DNA of 64,000 nt from assembly GCF_000014005.1 (NCBI RefSeq), contig NC_008009.1:186001-250000 (forward strand). The letters are read 5' to 3'. This document shows, piece after piece, positions 32,675-43,076 of this stretch; the first letter of the stretch is position 1; every line of letters begins with the position of its first letter. The stretch is from Candidatus Koribacter versatilis Ellin345 (GTDB lineage Bacteria; Acidobacteriota; Terriglobia; Terriglobales; Acidobacteriaceae). The notes beneath the pieces were generated by a model, which worked only from the letters and a program-made list of their open reading frames with translations, had not been told where the DNA came from and did no database searches. The position numbers and the translations under genes are program-made.

Positions 32675-34396
32675 TTACAAGGGGTACGGATATCCCCTTG
32701 CCAAGGCCTTCTCAAGGTCCGCATCGTACCCATAGAGATCGTCGAAAAAGTGGACGGATCCATCTTCCTCGGCGACCGCAGTGCCATAGAGAATGAGCAC
32801 TGGCACTGGCTTCGACAGGTTGACCTGGACGTTGTCCGGTCCCTTTTGCATCGCGGCGCGGACTCTTTCCACCGTCCATTCCGGTTTGTCCTGTAACGCC
32901 CAGGCGCTCAACTCGGCCGGCTTTTCTACGCGAATGCAACCGTGACTGAAGTCCCGCCGCGCTTGCGAAAACAGCTGCTGCGAGGGCGTGCTGTGCAGGT
33001 AGACGTTGTATTGGTTGGGGAAGATCAGCTTCACCAGACCCAGTGCATTGGTGGGCCCCGGCTTCTGCCGCACCGCGAGCTTCCCCGCACGCAACTGCTG
33101 CAGCACCTCATCGCTGATGGTGCCTGAGGTCACGACCTGCCCAGCCTGCGTGGTCACTTCGTAGTTCTTCTTCGATATATAGTCGCGATCGCGCTGAATG
33201 GCGGGCACAATCTCGGAACGTTGAATGCTCGGCGGTACATTCCAGTACGGACGGAAAACAACGTACTTCATTTCGTCGTCGAAAACCGGCGTCTCGTGGC
33301 GGAGCGCTTTGCCCACCACCACATTCATACTCAACACAACCTTGTGGTTCGCGTCATAGGCTCGCAGGCGGAACTCCGGAATATTCACCACCACCGGAGG
33401 TTGCGGGAACTCCTGCGGCAGCCACCGCCAGCGCTCCAGGGTCAGGCGCAACTGTTCCACGCGGGTGCTTAGCGGCGTATTGAGTTCCTTCACGGTTTGG
33501 GCTCCCAGGCGACCATCAGCTGTGAGACCATGGCGGGACTGGTAACGCTTCACCGCATCCACCAATGGCGCCTGGTAAACGTCACCGGCCGGGACAACCG
33601 CATCGGCCGGCAGGTCACCGAGCAGGTGCAGCAAACTCGTAAGGCGCGGTATCCCCGCATAGGGCTTTCCTGGATCAAGGGCCTTCGTCGGAACGGGCAA
33701 CTGCTCACCGTTGTCCTGGCGCGCCAGCTCTATGTAGCGTTGCAGCCAGGCCTGCGTCGCTTTGTAGCCGGCGAATTGAGGTTGCACCGCCGCAAGCTCC
33801 GCTTCAACGTTCTGGCCGTTCACCAGGCGTTGGGTCAGGAATTGCGGGAGATCGTATTTCGCGCTTCTTCCGGTGAGTGCGAATTTGACGTGCGTCGGAT
33901 TGACCCTCCCGATATGCAGGTCGGAGATGTAGCGCATCACGCAGACGGTGAGTGCCGTGTCGAACCGTGCTGCCGCAGCCGGCTGGCTCAGCTGTTTTGT
34001 CCGATCAGCCCATCGGGAAGCGTCGTAGTCTTCCGCGTTCAAGCCTTTGCCGTCCGCCTGTTTCAAAATCTCGATGATCGCCAGCGCCTGGGGTGTGGTC
34101 TGGCCGCCACGAGTCCAAGCTAGGTTGTACCCAGAGGACTCGTAAAAGGTCTGCACATAAGCGCGGTAATCCGAAAAATCCGGCCACCGAAGGTCGGAAA
34201 GCTGCCCCGCGGCAACAATCTCACGCAGCGAGCTATCGGCAACAGTCGGTCCGCTGGTTGCGGCCTGAAACGTCTCGCCGCCTGGAAGGAGGGCCTTGCC
34301 CGTCGCGCATGCACTCGTCGCGAGGATCCCAACCACACACAAGCCGAACGTACACCCGCGCACAAAAGCACATCGGGCAAAGCCAAGGTTCATCAT
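32675..34396 (-). CDS. YcbB-type L,D-transpeptidase
   Basis: 573 residues from ATG at 34396 (a second ATG follows directly); the open frame extends to 34585 but that part is not protein-like. A signal sequence with cysteine (GILATSACATG) suggests a possible lipoprotein. After the N-terminal scaffold domain come a peptidoglycan-binding segment (VKRYQSRHGLTADGRLGAQT) and a YkuD catalytic domain with SHGCIRVEKPAEL. The cysteine of SHGCIRV forms 3-3 peptidoglycan crosslinks in the periplasm. The nearby DUF882 hydrolase could open such links. Confidence 0.92.
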   Translation of the reverse strand: MMNLGFARCAFVRGCTFGLCVVGILATSACATGKALLPGGETFQAATSGPTVADSSLREIVAAGQLSDLRWPDFSDYRAYVQTFYESSGYNLAWTRGGQTTPQALAIIEILKQADGKGLNAEDYDASRWADRTKQLSQPAAAARFDTALTVCVMRYISDLHIGRVNPTHVKFALTGRSAKYDLPQFLTQRLVNGQNVEAELAAVQPQFAGYKATQAWLQRYIELARQDNGEQLPVPTKALDPGKPYAGIPRLTSLLHLLGDLPADAVVPAGDVYQAPLVDAVKRYQSRHGLTADGRLGAQTVKELNTPLSTRVEQLRLTLERWRWLPQEFPQPPVVVNIPEFRLRAYDANHKVVLSMNVVVGKALRHETPVFDDEMKYVVFRPYWNVPPSIQRSEIVPAIQRDRDYISKKNYEVTTQAGQVVTSGTISDEVLQQLRAGKLAVRQKPGPTNALGLVKLIFPNQYNVYLHSTPSQQLFSQARRDFSHGCIRVEKPAELSAWALQDKPEWTVERVRAAMQKGPDNVQVNLSKPVPVLILYGTAVAEEDGSVHFFDDLYGYDADLEKALARGYPYPL

Positions 34397-34568
34397 CGCG
34401 GTATCGTCCGTTCTTTTTGCGGCAAGCTTGCGTTGTGAATCCGTGGCCAGTAGGCAGTCAACGTAGACGATGTTGGCCTTGCTCGTGCGCGCTCTTGCGT
34501 GCTGCGCCGTTCCCAAAACGTGAGAGATTATAGACCGCGAGTCGCGCGACACGCTGATCAGCGACTCC

Positions 34569-35549
34569 TCATTTCGGGTGCCCAAACCAGGCGTACTGCC
34601 ACCCTACTGATAGGTTCTTATAGTTCCCGCCGAAGCGAACATAAGCCCCGCTGTTGAAGCTGACCTTGATCGACTGGGACTTCGTCAGCGGAAACGATCC
34701 CGTACCGCCAATGCGCGACGCGGTCTGCCGGGTACCGTTGACCGGCACATTGTTGTTCGACGCCTGCCCTCCGAACCAGAAGTTACCGTCGAGCGACGCC
34801 CAGAGAAGAGGGTTGCGCGTGAAATTGCGGCTGAGATGTCCCTCGAAAGACCCGATCGGGCTCAACGATTGGACGGCCGGAGGAGGGGTAACTGAGAAAA
34901 ACTGCGAGTTGTCGGTAAAGAACCACGCACCGGCATAAGCGTCGAGCACCCACTTTTCGCTAAAGCGCCGCGAATAGCCGAACTCCGGCTTGAAGGCCCA
35001 ACGATTGGTGCCCCAGTTGATCAGCAAATCCGGGTTGTACTGGCCGGTGGGAGCCACAACCTTCAGGCTCACACCCAGCAAAGTTTTCTGCTTCCACTTC
35101 ATGAACTCCGGCAGTTCCATCGCAGGTCCGCCCTTGAGGTTCACGGATACCCGGTACACCGAGTCCAGCAGGCCGGATCGGTAGCCGTTGCGCTGTCGGC
35201 CAAGCACAAGGCCCTCAAAGTTCCCGACACCGTAGGGCAGCGCGGCGAGGAAGTTGGCGGAGCGGCCAAAGAAGTTGAAGGAGTGATAGTAGGCGACCGA
35301 CGGCACACTGAACTCGCCGGACCCATCGGTAATCGGAACAACATTGTTGAAATCAAGCGCACCGTTGAAATAGGAGTAGCTCATCGTGATTGCGTTGCCA
35401 TGGAGCGGAGTGATCAGGTAGGCCCGAGGCGTCAGGTCTTGGGCATGAGCCCCGCGCGTCACAAGCAGCGCAAATACGAGTACCAGCACACGGCTGACCC
35501 CAGCTACCGTGCAAGGCAACGTTGGCCAGTGAAATTGTGCACGGGACAT
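34569..35549 (-). CDS. Outer-membrane beta-barrel, phenol-MetA-degradation (transporter) family
   Basis: 326 residues with a signal peptide ending TRGAHAQDL. Alternating aromatic strands are seen throughout: ITMSYSYFNGALDFN, FSVPSVAYYHSFNFFGRSAN, GVSLKVVAPTGQYNPDLLINWG and LSVGWQYAWFGHPK. The P-T-G-x-Y-x-P-x-x-L-I-N-x-G motif is the hallmark of the Phenol_MetA_deg family, proposed to be outer-membrane channels for hydrophobic compounds. The substrate is unknown. It lies upstream of the L,D-transpeptidase on the same strand, 172 bases away. Confidence 0.85.
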   Translation of the reverse strand: MSRAQFHWPTLPCTVAGVSRVLVLVFALLVTRGAHAQDLTPRAYLITPLHGNAITMSYSYFNGALDFNNVVPITDGSGEFSVPSVAYYHSFNFFGRSANFLAALPYGVGNFEGLVLGRQRNGYRSGLLDSVYRVSVNLKGGPAMELPEFMKWKQKTLLGVSLKVVAPTGQYNPDLLINWGTNRWAFKPEFGYSRRFSEKWVLDAYAGAWFFTDNSQFFSVTPPPAVQSLSPIGSFEGHLSRNFTRNPLLWASLDGNFWFGGQASNNNVPVNGTRQTASRIGGTGSFPLTKSQSIKVSFNSGAYVRFGGNYKNLSVGWQYAWFGHPK

Positions 35550-36002
35550 AAGGGGACGGCCTTCTCGATGGCAATGCTAAGAACGCCGCGCGAAGATTTC
35601 AGCTAGGAGAATTGCCAGTGAGGGGCGGCAGCTCGAACTGATTCTCGGCAAGGGTTGTTCACTCGGTGACCCACGTCACCTCCACCCGTGTCCGCCGTCA
35701 CATATTTCGTGACACGACCCAGCTACCATGCCTAACTGGGGCATTCGCAAACGCAATGCAAGCTCTTTGAAAACTAAGGCCCGACTTCCGTCCAGATCTC
35801 TCACGACAACTAGCAACCCCTTTGTTTAGAATATTTTGCCTCTAACTCTTTTCGATTGAAGATTTTGCGGAGTATGTATCAGCTAAGCCTAGTGTTTTTA
35901 ATATTTTGCAATTTTAGAAGGGGGAGGGGGTACCCACTGGCTTTCCCCAATTCCCTTCGTGTTTTCCTTCGTGCCCTTCGTGTTAAAAGGTTTTTCCGGA
36001 AA
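35550..36002. other. AT-richer intergenic region
   Basis: About 450 bases without a supported gene, from the start of the outer-membrane barrel gene to the terminator of the next gene. The left part probably holds the barrel promoter. From 35810 the DNA is AT-rich, with AATATTTTGC twice (35828 and 35898 regions), then a G-rich run and the CTTCGTG repeat at 35953-35990. Confidence 0.5.
35953..35990. repeat. Tandem CTTCGTG repeat (copy 1)
   Basis: Three CCTTCGTG units with spacers ending in TGTTAAAAGG. A near-identical block lies at 62213-62247. Both are between genes. Confidence 0.75.
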
Positions 36003-36027
36003 GAAAAAAGCCCGCTGGGGAGCGGGC
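36003..36027 (-). terminator. Rho-independent terminator of the BlaI/BlaR1 operon
   Basis: Minus strand GCCCGCT-CCCC-AGCGGGC followed by TTTTTTC, 22 bases after the stop codon at 36050. Confidence 0.92.
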
Positions 36028-36049
36028 ACCAGTACTGCGCCAATCGAAT

Positions 36050-36988
36050 TTAGTTAATGCCGTGGATCTTCATCTCCACCAGCTTCTCCAGCGAAAGATC
36101 TTTCAATCCGCGTTGCTGCATGCCAGCGATATAGTCCGGAGTAACGCCGTGAATTCTGAGTTCCACCAGCCTTTCCGGCGATGGATGCTTGTAGCCCAGC
36201 TTCTCGATCTGCGAGATGAAATCCGGCGTCACGTTGAAGATGCGGAACTCGACCAGCTTCTCGAGCGGTAGGTTCGAGTAGCCGGCGTTCGCCATCTGGT
36301 CCATGAACTCAGGCGTGGCGCCATGGATGCGCAACTCCACGAGCTTGGCTTCGTCAGCCTGGTAGCCCCGGGCTTTGATCACCTTCGCGAACTCGGGCGT
36401 CACTCCATGAATGCGGAACTCAACGAGGCGTGAGCTCTCGTTGGCCGGAAGGCCGGCATCGCGCATCTCGTGCACGAACTTCGAGTCCACGCCGAAGATG
36501 CGGAACTCGATGAGCTTGTCAGTGTCCAGCGCGCGCAGGCTGAGGCCCTGCATCTCCTTCGCGAAGGCGGTGCTAACGTCCATCACTGCCATCTCGTATT
36601 GTTTGTCTTCGTCAATGCCGCGGAACCCGAGCTGCGACATCTGCTGCGCGTAGTTCGCATTCGCAGTGAAATGGAAGATGCCGGCGCCCTCCCCATCTTT
36701 CAGGAACCCATCGCATTCAAAGGTTCCCGCGTCACGCGCGATGGTGAACTTCACGTCATGCCGGGCAGCGGTGTTCAGGTCGAGTCCCTGGAACGTGGCA
36801 ATCGGCCAGTCCGACGAGTTTTGCGAGTGGTGTCCCTTGCTGGACTGCATCAGCGAGAACTCCACCTTGCCGGCCACATCCGATTTACGCATCGTCCAGT
36901 CGCCGCTGTCGCGCGTCCCCGCGAGGAGCGATATCGTGCTTACAAGGAATATCGTTACAACAATCAGAAGTTTGGAAATTCTATTCAT
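36050..36988 (-). CDS. Exported protein made of BlaR1-type repeats
   Basis: 312 residues, GAGGAG before ATG, and a signal peptide ending TISLLAG. After a globular region (about 30-120), at least six repeats of about 28 residues have the consensus K-L-V-E-x-R-I-H-G-V-T-P-E-F-x-x-x-M-x-x-x-G-Y. The same module, with K-I-Q-G-V-T-P-E-Y, forms the C-terminus of the BlaR1 protein encoded just upstream. It is probably periplasmic. The repeats likely bind a common ligand or each other; this is inference. Last gene of the blaI-blaR1 operon, 27 bases after blaR1. Confidence 0.8.
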   Translation of the reverse strand: MNRISKLLIVVTIFLVSTISLLAGTRDSGDWTMRKSDVAGKVEFSLMQSSKGHHSQNSSDWPIATFQGLDLNTAARHDVKFTIARDAGTFECDGFLKDGEGAGIFHFTANANYAQQMSQLGFRGIDEDKQYEMAVMDVSTAFAKEMQGLSLRALDTDKLIEFRIFGVDSKFVHEMRDAGLPANESSRLVEFRIHGVTPEFAKVIKARGYQADEAKLVELRIHGATPEFMDQMANAGYSNLPLEKLVEFRIFNVTPDFISQIEKLGYKHPSPERLVELRIHGVTPDYIAGMQQRGLKDLSLEKLVEMKIHGIN

Positions 36989-37015
36989 TTGAATTTCTCC
37001 TCGGAGGATTGCGTC

Positions 37016-38998
37016 TTACAGCACGCCTGCGTTTTTTAGTTGGATCAGTTTGTCGAGATCGAGGTCTTTGAAGCCGTGGCTCTTGGCCTTCTCGATGAAC
37101 TCCGGCGTGACTCCCTGGATCTTCGCACCGATGACTTCATCGGCATCGAGGTCCTTAAAGCCCGCGTTCTTCATGGCGTTCACATACTCCGGTGTTACGC
37201 CCTGGATCTTCATCCCGACGAGTGCATCGGAATCGAAGCGCAAGCCAGTCGCCTGCATCCCGCGCACGTATTCCGGCGACACACCCTGGATCTTCATCGC
37301 CAGCAAATCATCCGGATCCGCCTTCACGCCGAGCTTGCTCATTTCGCCCGCATATTGTGTGGTAACGCCCTGGATCTTGAAGCCGATGATGGTGTCGTTA
37401 TCGATGCCCGGATACGCAGCGCGCATCTGCTTCACGTAGTCGGGTGTCACACCCTGGATCTTCAGCCCAATCAGGTCGTCGGCGTCCATCTTCATGCCCG
37501 CGGCCTTCATCTCGCGCACGTATTCCGGCGTGATTCCCTGGATCTTCATCGCCACCAGTTGATCCACGTCGAGATTGTCGTAGCCCGCGGCCTTCATCGA
37601 GTCGATATAGGACTGTGCTGGAACATTGGACCGAGTCTCACCGTTCGCCTGCCACAACATCGGCATTGCGCCGATCGCTGGCACATGCACACTGATCGCG
37701 GGCACGGCCACGTGGACCGCCGGAACCGCAACATTCATTGCTGGTACGGCGAAGTGCGCCATCTGCGGTAGTTGCACGTTGACCGGCGGAACGTTCACGG
37801 TGATTGCTGGTACGTGTACATCCATCGGAGAGATCATCGTTCCATCCGCAAGCCGCGGCAACGACGACACCGGATTCACGTTCACCACCACCGGTTCCGC
37901 ATCGACATTCAACTCGATCGGCTCCTGCGGCGTACTCACTACCAGAGCTTCCTGCGTCTGGGTCGTATTGGCTGCCTGCGCCTTTGCCCCGGTTGCGATC
38001 GAACTCGCCGCCAGCACCAGCCCCGCGACGACCAATACTCCCAGCACCGAGCTCCCGGTGCGAATCCCTTCCCGTTCTTCCGACATTCCCAACAGTCTCC
38101 TGACCCGCGCCTTGAGCGGGCTTCCATCCGCACCCATAGCGAACTGCGGCGTCAGCCGCACGCTTTCCAGGTGCGTCAATGCATGTACGTATTCCAACCG
38201 GTTGCCGCAGACCGAGATCGCCGTATCGTCGCAGCAGTTCTCGCGTTCCGTGCGGATGCGCTTGTTCACCCACCACACCGCCGGGTGATAGAAGAGCACC
38301 GTCTCCGCGAACACCTGGAACAGGTTTACGAAGTAGTCGAGCCGCCGAACGTGCGCGAGCTCATGCGCAACGATGGCCTCAATCTGCGAATCCGTGAGTC
38401 CGGTGAGCGCCGAAACCGGCAACAACACAATCGGACGAATCCCACCAACCACCGCCGGTACCTGCAACGCTGCCGAGCGGCAGAACTTCACAGCGCGCGA
38501 AATCCCCATCCGTTCCTGCACCGCGGTACAAAGCTCAAGCAGGTCGTCCTGCACCGGAGTCTTGGCAACGCTACGAAGCCGCTGCACCAGCAGGAAGCCG
38601 CCCGCGCTACGTAGGCTGAACACTACGACGCCTACCAGCCACAAGCGCACTAGCCACAACATCAACTCCGGCTGCGTATCGTTGGAAACCGGAGACGAGT
38701 GATGATGTCCGTTAACCGGTCCAAGGGTGGAAACCACCGGAGTCTGCGCAGAGGTGTCAGCCGCGAGATCGAACGCCATCGCCTCATCGGCGCGCTGTTG
38801 CAGGAAGTAGTACGTCCCGAAGGGAAGCGCGACCATCACGATAAGTGCCATCACTGCCGCAGCGTAGCGCATCGACGCCTGGTGGCAGAACGCCAGTGTC
38901 ATGGACAGCAGCGCCGCTACGATTGCGCCCTGCCACAGGAAATGCAGCAGCGCCCAGCCTGTCATGCGGATGATCTCTGGGGAAAGATGCAATGTCAT
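37016..38998 (-). CDS. blaR1: BlaR1-type M56 sensor peptidase with C-terminal repeat domain
   Basis: 660 residues from ATG at 38998, which overlaps the blaI stop by 4 bases. Four membrane segments surround the M56 zinc peptidase: HELAHVRRLDYF carries HExxH and TERENCCDDTAI the third ligand. In BlaR1/MecR1 this domain cleaves BlaI after signal binding outside. The usual penicillin-binding sensor is absent. Instead there is a V-x-V-P-A-rich linker (about 390-450) and seven repeats of 27-29 residues (x-K-I-Q-G-V-T-P-E-Y-V). So the signal may not be a beta-lactam. Such antirepressors are frequent in Acidobacteriota. Confidence 0.9.
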   Translation of the reverse strand: MTLHLSPEIIRMTGWALLHFLWQGAIVAALLSMTLAFCHQASMRYAAAVMALIVMVALPFGTYYFLQQRADEAMAFDLAADTSAQTPVVSTLGPVNGHHHSSPVSNDTQPELMLWLVRLWLVGVVVFSLRSAGGFLLVQRLRSVAKTPVQDDLLELCTAVQERMGISRAVKFCRSAALQVPAVVGGIRPIVLLPVSALTGLTDSQIEAIVAHELAHVRRLDYFVNLFQVFAETVLFYHPAVWWVNKRIRTERENCCDDTAISVCGNRLEYVHALTHLESVRLTPQFAMGADGSPLKARVRRLLGMSEEREGIRTGSSVLGVLVVAGLVLAASSIATGAKAQAANTTQTQEALVVSTPQEPIELNVDAEPVVVNVNPVSSLPRLADGTMISPMDVHVPAITVNVPPVNVQLPQMAHFAVPAMNVAVPAVHVAVPAISVHVPAIGAMPMLWQANGETRSNVPAQSYIDSMKAAGYDNLDVDQLVAMKIQGITPEYVREMKAAGMKMDADDLIGLKIQGVTPDYVKQMRAAYPGIDNDTIIGFKIQGVTTQYAGEMSKLGVKADPDDLLAMKIQGVSPEYVRGMQATGLRFDSDALVGMKIQGVTPEYVNAMKNAGFKDLDADEVIGAKIQGVTPEFIEKAKSHGFKDLDLDKLIQLKNAGVL

Positions 38999-39384
38999 GG
39001 CAACTTCCTTTCGTACTCGTCGAGGAGCCTGCGGATCTCTTCGATCTCTTCGTGGGATGCTTTGCGGCCAGAAAGCGCGTGCAGTACCAACTCGCTGGCC
39101 GATCCACCGAAGACCTTCTGCAGCATGTCGCCCGCAAGTTGGCGCTTGGTGCGCTCGGCAGGCAGTACGGCTTCGTAGATGTGCGCGCGGTCGTGTTCGT
39201 TGCGCGTTACGGTGCCTTTGACGGTCATAATCTGCAGCAGTTTCAGCACGGTGGTGTAGCCGACCGGCTTGCTCGCGCCAAGGGTCTCGTGAACATCTTT
39301 TACGGTGGAGGGGCCGCGTTCCCACAACACGTGGAGGATTTCCAACTCCGACTGCGTGGGTGCCTTCAGGGTCTCGCGCTTCAT
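38995..39384 (-). CDS. blaI: BlaI/MecI/CopY-family repressor
   Basis: 129 residues with the winged-helix pattern PTQSELEILHVLWERGPSTV, then ASKPVGYTTVLKLLQIM as recognition region, and an N-R-x-A-H-x-Y wing. The C-terminal dimer helix (DMLQKVFGGSASELVLHAL) follows. It should bind dyads just upstream of its own start (39398-39435) and repress the blaI-blaR1-repeat operon until BlaR1 cleaves it. Confidence 0.93.
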   Translation of the reverse strand: MKRETLKAPTQSELEILHVLWERGPSTVKDVHETLGASKPVGYTTVLKLLQIMTVKGTVTRNEHDRAHIYEAVLPAERTKRQLAGDMLQKVFGGSASELVLHALSGRKASHEEIEEIRRLLDEYERKLP

Positions 39385-39397
39385 AGTACAAAACCGT

Positions 39398-39435
39398 ACT
39401 ACGAATGACTTCGTAGTGTCAACGAAAGTCTTCGT
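39398..39435. promoter_or_regulatory. Two tandem operator dyads for BlaI
   Basis: A perfect dyad, ACTACGAA-TGAC-TTCGTAGT (39398-39417), starts 14 bases upstream of the blaI ATG. A second, ACGAA-AGTC-TTCGT (39422-39435), has its centre 21 bp away, two helical turns. A weaker AGTAC-N6-GTACT (39385-39400) abuts the start codon. The placement is right for autoregulation. Confidence 0.65.
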
Positions 39436-39487
39436 ACTCCGCTCGAAGTTGGGACGAACGGTTTATGGAAGGGACGAGCCGAACCGC

Positions 39488-40195
39488 CTACAAGGCCCCG
39501 TAAACCGGCACTGCCGCGCCATGGATGACTTTGCCGTCATCGCTCAAAAGGAAGAGGATGACCTTTGCGATGTCTTCCGGCTTCGGCCACTTGGAATAGT
39601 CGGCGCCCGGCATGGCGTGCCGATTCGCTGCGGTATCAATGATGCTCGGCAGGATCGAGTTCACCCGCACGCCGGTTCCGCGAAGATCTTCGGCAAGCGA
39701 ATCCATCATCGCCAATGCCGCGGCCTTCGAACTGGCGTAAGCGGAAGCGCCGCCCGCATGGTCAACCGCTGCTTTCGCCGCGATGTTCACGATCGCTCCG
39801 GATTTCTGTTTGAGCATTGCGGGGATCACGGCGCGTGCCAGAGAGTAACCGGCGCGTAGGTTCAGCGTGAACATCTTTTCGAAAGTCTTGGTCTCGAGTT
39901 CCCAAAGCTTGATGCCGCCCGCATAGCCGCCGATAGTGTTGATCAGGAAATCGAGCCGGCCGTATTTGCCGATGATGTCCGCCACGAGGTTTTGCGTTGC
40001 CGTTTCGTCAGTGACATCAATGTGGTGCCCTTCGATCTGGCGATCAGCCGCCGCCGTGCGCAATGCGTTGAACTCTTCGGGAATGATGTAGGTGACGACC
40101 ACCCGCGCGCCTTCCGCCATTAACGCGAGGGAAACCGCTTTTCCGAGGCCACCGGTGCCGCCCGCGACCAGCGCAGTTTTGCCGTCGAAACGCAT
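39488..40195 (-). CDS. Short-chain dehydrogenase/reductase
   Basis: 235 residues. The N-terminal nucleotide motif is VAGGTGGLGKA, the N-x-x-G-G-Y region is NTIGGYAGG, and the catalytic Y-x-x-x-K is YASSK with a serine-poor INVAAKAA-type strand before it (NIAAKAAVDHAG). The conserved catalytic serine is replaced, so classical activity may be altered. NAD(P)-dependent cytosolic oxidoreductase of unknown substrate. It is the last gene before tRNA-Arg on the same strand. Confidence 0.86.
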   Translation of the reverse strand: MRFDGKTALVAGGTGGLGKAVSLALMAEGARVVVTYIIPEEFNALRTAAADRQIEGHHIDVTDETATQNLVADIIGKYGRLDFLINTIGGYAGGIKLWELETKTFEKMFTLNLRAGYSLARAVIPAMLKQKSGAIVNIAAKAAVDHAGGASAYASSKAAALAMMDSLAEDLRGTGVRVNSILPSIIDTAANRHAMPGADYSKWPKPEDIAKVILFLLSDDGKVIHGAAVPVYGAL

Positions 40196-40251
40196 GCGTA
40201 TCGTCCTTCGATTCTGGGATTGGGTCGGCGGTGAAGCTGATGAGATACTGG

Positions 40252-40325
40252 CGCGCCCTGAGGGGCTCGAACCCCCGACCTACTGATTCGAAGTCAGTCG
40301 CTCTATCCAACTGAGCTAAGGGCGC
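40252..40325 (-). tRNA. tRNA-Arg (anticodon TCG)
   Basis: 74 nt cloverleaf on the minus strand. The acceptor GCGCCCT pairs with AGGGCGC, the D-arm is AGCTCAGTTGGATAGAGC, the anticodon stem is ACTGA/TCAGT with loop CTTCGAA (anticodon TCG), and the T-arm is GGGGGTTCGAGCCCC. Reads CGA-type arginine codons. CCA is not encoded. Confidence 0.97.
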
Positions 40326-40405
40326 GCGGTGATGATCATATACCACTGCGGCTGCTCCACTCTACGCGAAGCGTAGGGTAGGGCATTTCTTTTCCAAGCG
40401 CGGAA

Positions 40406-41824
<1,419 letters not shown>

Positions 41825-41852
41825 TGCCTTATAACTCCTAAACTCTTTGCTC

Positions 41853-41900
41853 TGTCATCCTGAGCGGAGCGGCGAAGCCGCGAAGTCGAAGGACCCCTAT
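41853..41900. repeat. Dispersed palindromic repeat (copy 4), inside the hsl operon
   Basis: TGTCATCCTGAGCGGAGC, then GGCGAAGCC hairpin, GCGAAGTCGAAGGACCCCTAT. It sits between DUF3052 and hslU and could affect mRNA stability or differential expression. Confidence 0.85.
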
Positions 41901-41913
41901 CGACTCCATAAAA

Positions 41914-42336
41914 CTATTTCTTCGCTGCCTTCGCACGGTTCTCTTTCCGGATTACCAGCTTCAGCCCCGACCACGTCTCATCAATCGCGCAAACTTTTAT
42001 GTCCACCAATCCCAGCTTCAGCGCGAAATTGCGGATCGGGTCCTCGGTCAAATCCGTTTGAACACCGGAAGCCTTCTTCGGCCACGCGATCCAGATCATG
42101 CCGTCCTGCTTGATACGACTCGCCAGTCCCGGCAGATGTTTCTGAAATTGCTTGGCGTCGGTCTCGAAGGCGACGACTACATCCACATTCTTCGCCGTAG
42201 ACCCGACAAACGCCGCGCCTTCGGGCAGCGCACCTAGCGCCTTATCGAAGCTCGGCGGCTCGCTGACGGTGGCAATCCGGTGTCCCGGCTTGATGCCGAG
42301 TTTTTGCACCAGCGGAGTTCCGGAATAACCAGCCAT
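41914..42336 (-). CDS. DUF3052-family protein
   Basis: 140 residues, GGGAGGAACGCG before ATG. It starts MAGYSGTPLVQKLGIKPGHR and contains VDVVVAFETDAKQFQKHLP and GMIWIAWPKKASG, the DUF3052 pattern: a compact alpha/beta fold with a W-x-A-W-P-K motif. The function is unknown. It lies 18 bases after hslV and before hslU, so it is made together with the HslUV protease. A regulatory or substrate role is possible but not shown. Confidence 0.83.
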   Translation of the reverse strand: MAGYSGTPLVQKLGIKPGHRIATVSEPPSFDKALGALPEGAAFVGSTAKNVDVVVAFETDAKQFQKHLPGLASRIKQDGMIWIAWPKKASGVQTDLTEDPIRNFALKLGLVDIKVCAIDETWSGLKLVIRKENRAKAAKK

Positions 42337-42354
42337 CGCGTTCCTCCCGCTTTG

Positions 42355-42897
42355 CTAGAGTTCTTCGATCGTGACCCTGTCGTTGGTATAAATGCAGATC
42401 TTGCCGGCGATCTTCATCGCCTCTTCCGCAATCTGCCGCGCGTCGAGCGTGCTGTGTTCCAGCAACGCAGTCGCTGCCGCTGTCGCGTACGAGCCACCAC
42501 TTCCGATCGCGGCAATGCCGGTATCGGGCTCAATCACATCGCCCTGGCCGCTGATCAGGAACGTCTGGTCCTTGTCGGCCACGAGTAATAAGGCTTCGAG
42601 TTGGCGCAGCATCTTGTCGGTACGCCAGTCTTTGCCGAGTTCCACGGCGGCTCGGCTCAGGTTCCCGTGATACTGCTCGAGCTTCGACTCGAAGCGCCCG
42701 AAAAGCGAGAACGCGTCGGCCGTAGATCCGGCAAACCCGGCAATGATCTTGTCCTGGTAAAGACGACGGAGCTTACGGGCATTGTGTTTAATCACCCCTT
42801 CACCCAGGGTGACCTGCCCATCGGCAGCCATGACAACTTTGCCGTCACGGCGCACGCACAAAACTGTAGTGGATCGCACTAAACGCTTGGAAGACAT
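42355..42897 (-). CDS. hslV: HslV, proteolytic subunit of the HslUV protease
   Basis: 180 residues. The catalytic N-terminal threonine is expected at T10 in [12 protein letters not shown], after removal of nine residues; [26 protein letters not shown] and [10 protein letters not shown] are family signatures. HslV forms a double hexamer threonine protease in the cytoplasm, gated by HslU. First gene of its operon. Confidence 0.96.
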   Translation of the reverse strand: MSSKRLVRSTTVLCVRRDGKVVMAADGQVTLGEGVIKHNARKLRRLYQDKIIAGFAGSTADAFSLFGRFESKLEQYHGNLSRAAVELGKDWRTDKMLRQLEALLLVADKDQTFLISGQGDVIEPDTGIAAIGSGGSYATAAATALLEHSTLDARQIAEEAMKIAGKICIYTNDRVTIEEL

Positions 42898-43008
42898 GAG
42901 GCTAATCTTTGATTATATCAGCGGGAAAAGGATGCAGCCGCAGGCTAGGGATTGCCCGAAACGTGGGTGTTGACCGAATGTGTGTGTCCCAAAGAAGTGC
43001 CCAACCTT

Positions 43009-43024
43009 TCCGGCTTCAGCCGGA
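43009..43024. repeat. CTTCAG-centred palindrome
   Basis: TCCGGCT-TC-AGCCGGA, the same core as the palindromes at 30378-30430. It lies in the 179-base gap upstream of hslV. Confidence 0.5.
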
Positions 43025-43076
43025 GGGCGGGAGGAACTGCTGCTAAGACCTTGGGAAGGATGCAAAGCCAGCGCTC

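Noticed and set aside
34397-34585. 63-residue N-terminal extension of the L,D-transpeptidase
   Set aside because: Begins with TTG inside the upstream barrel gene end, lacks a ribosome-binding site, and would put the signal peptide in the middle of the protein.
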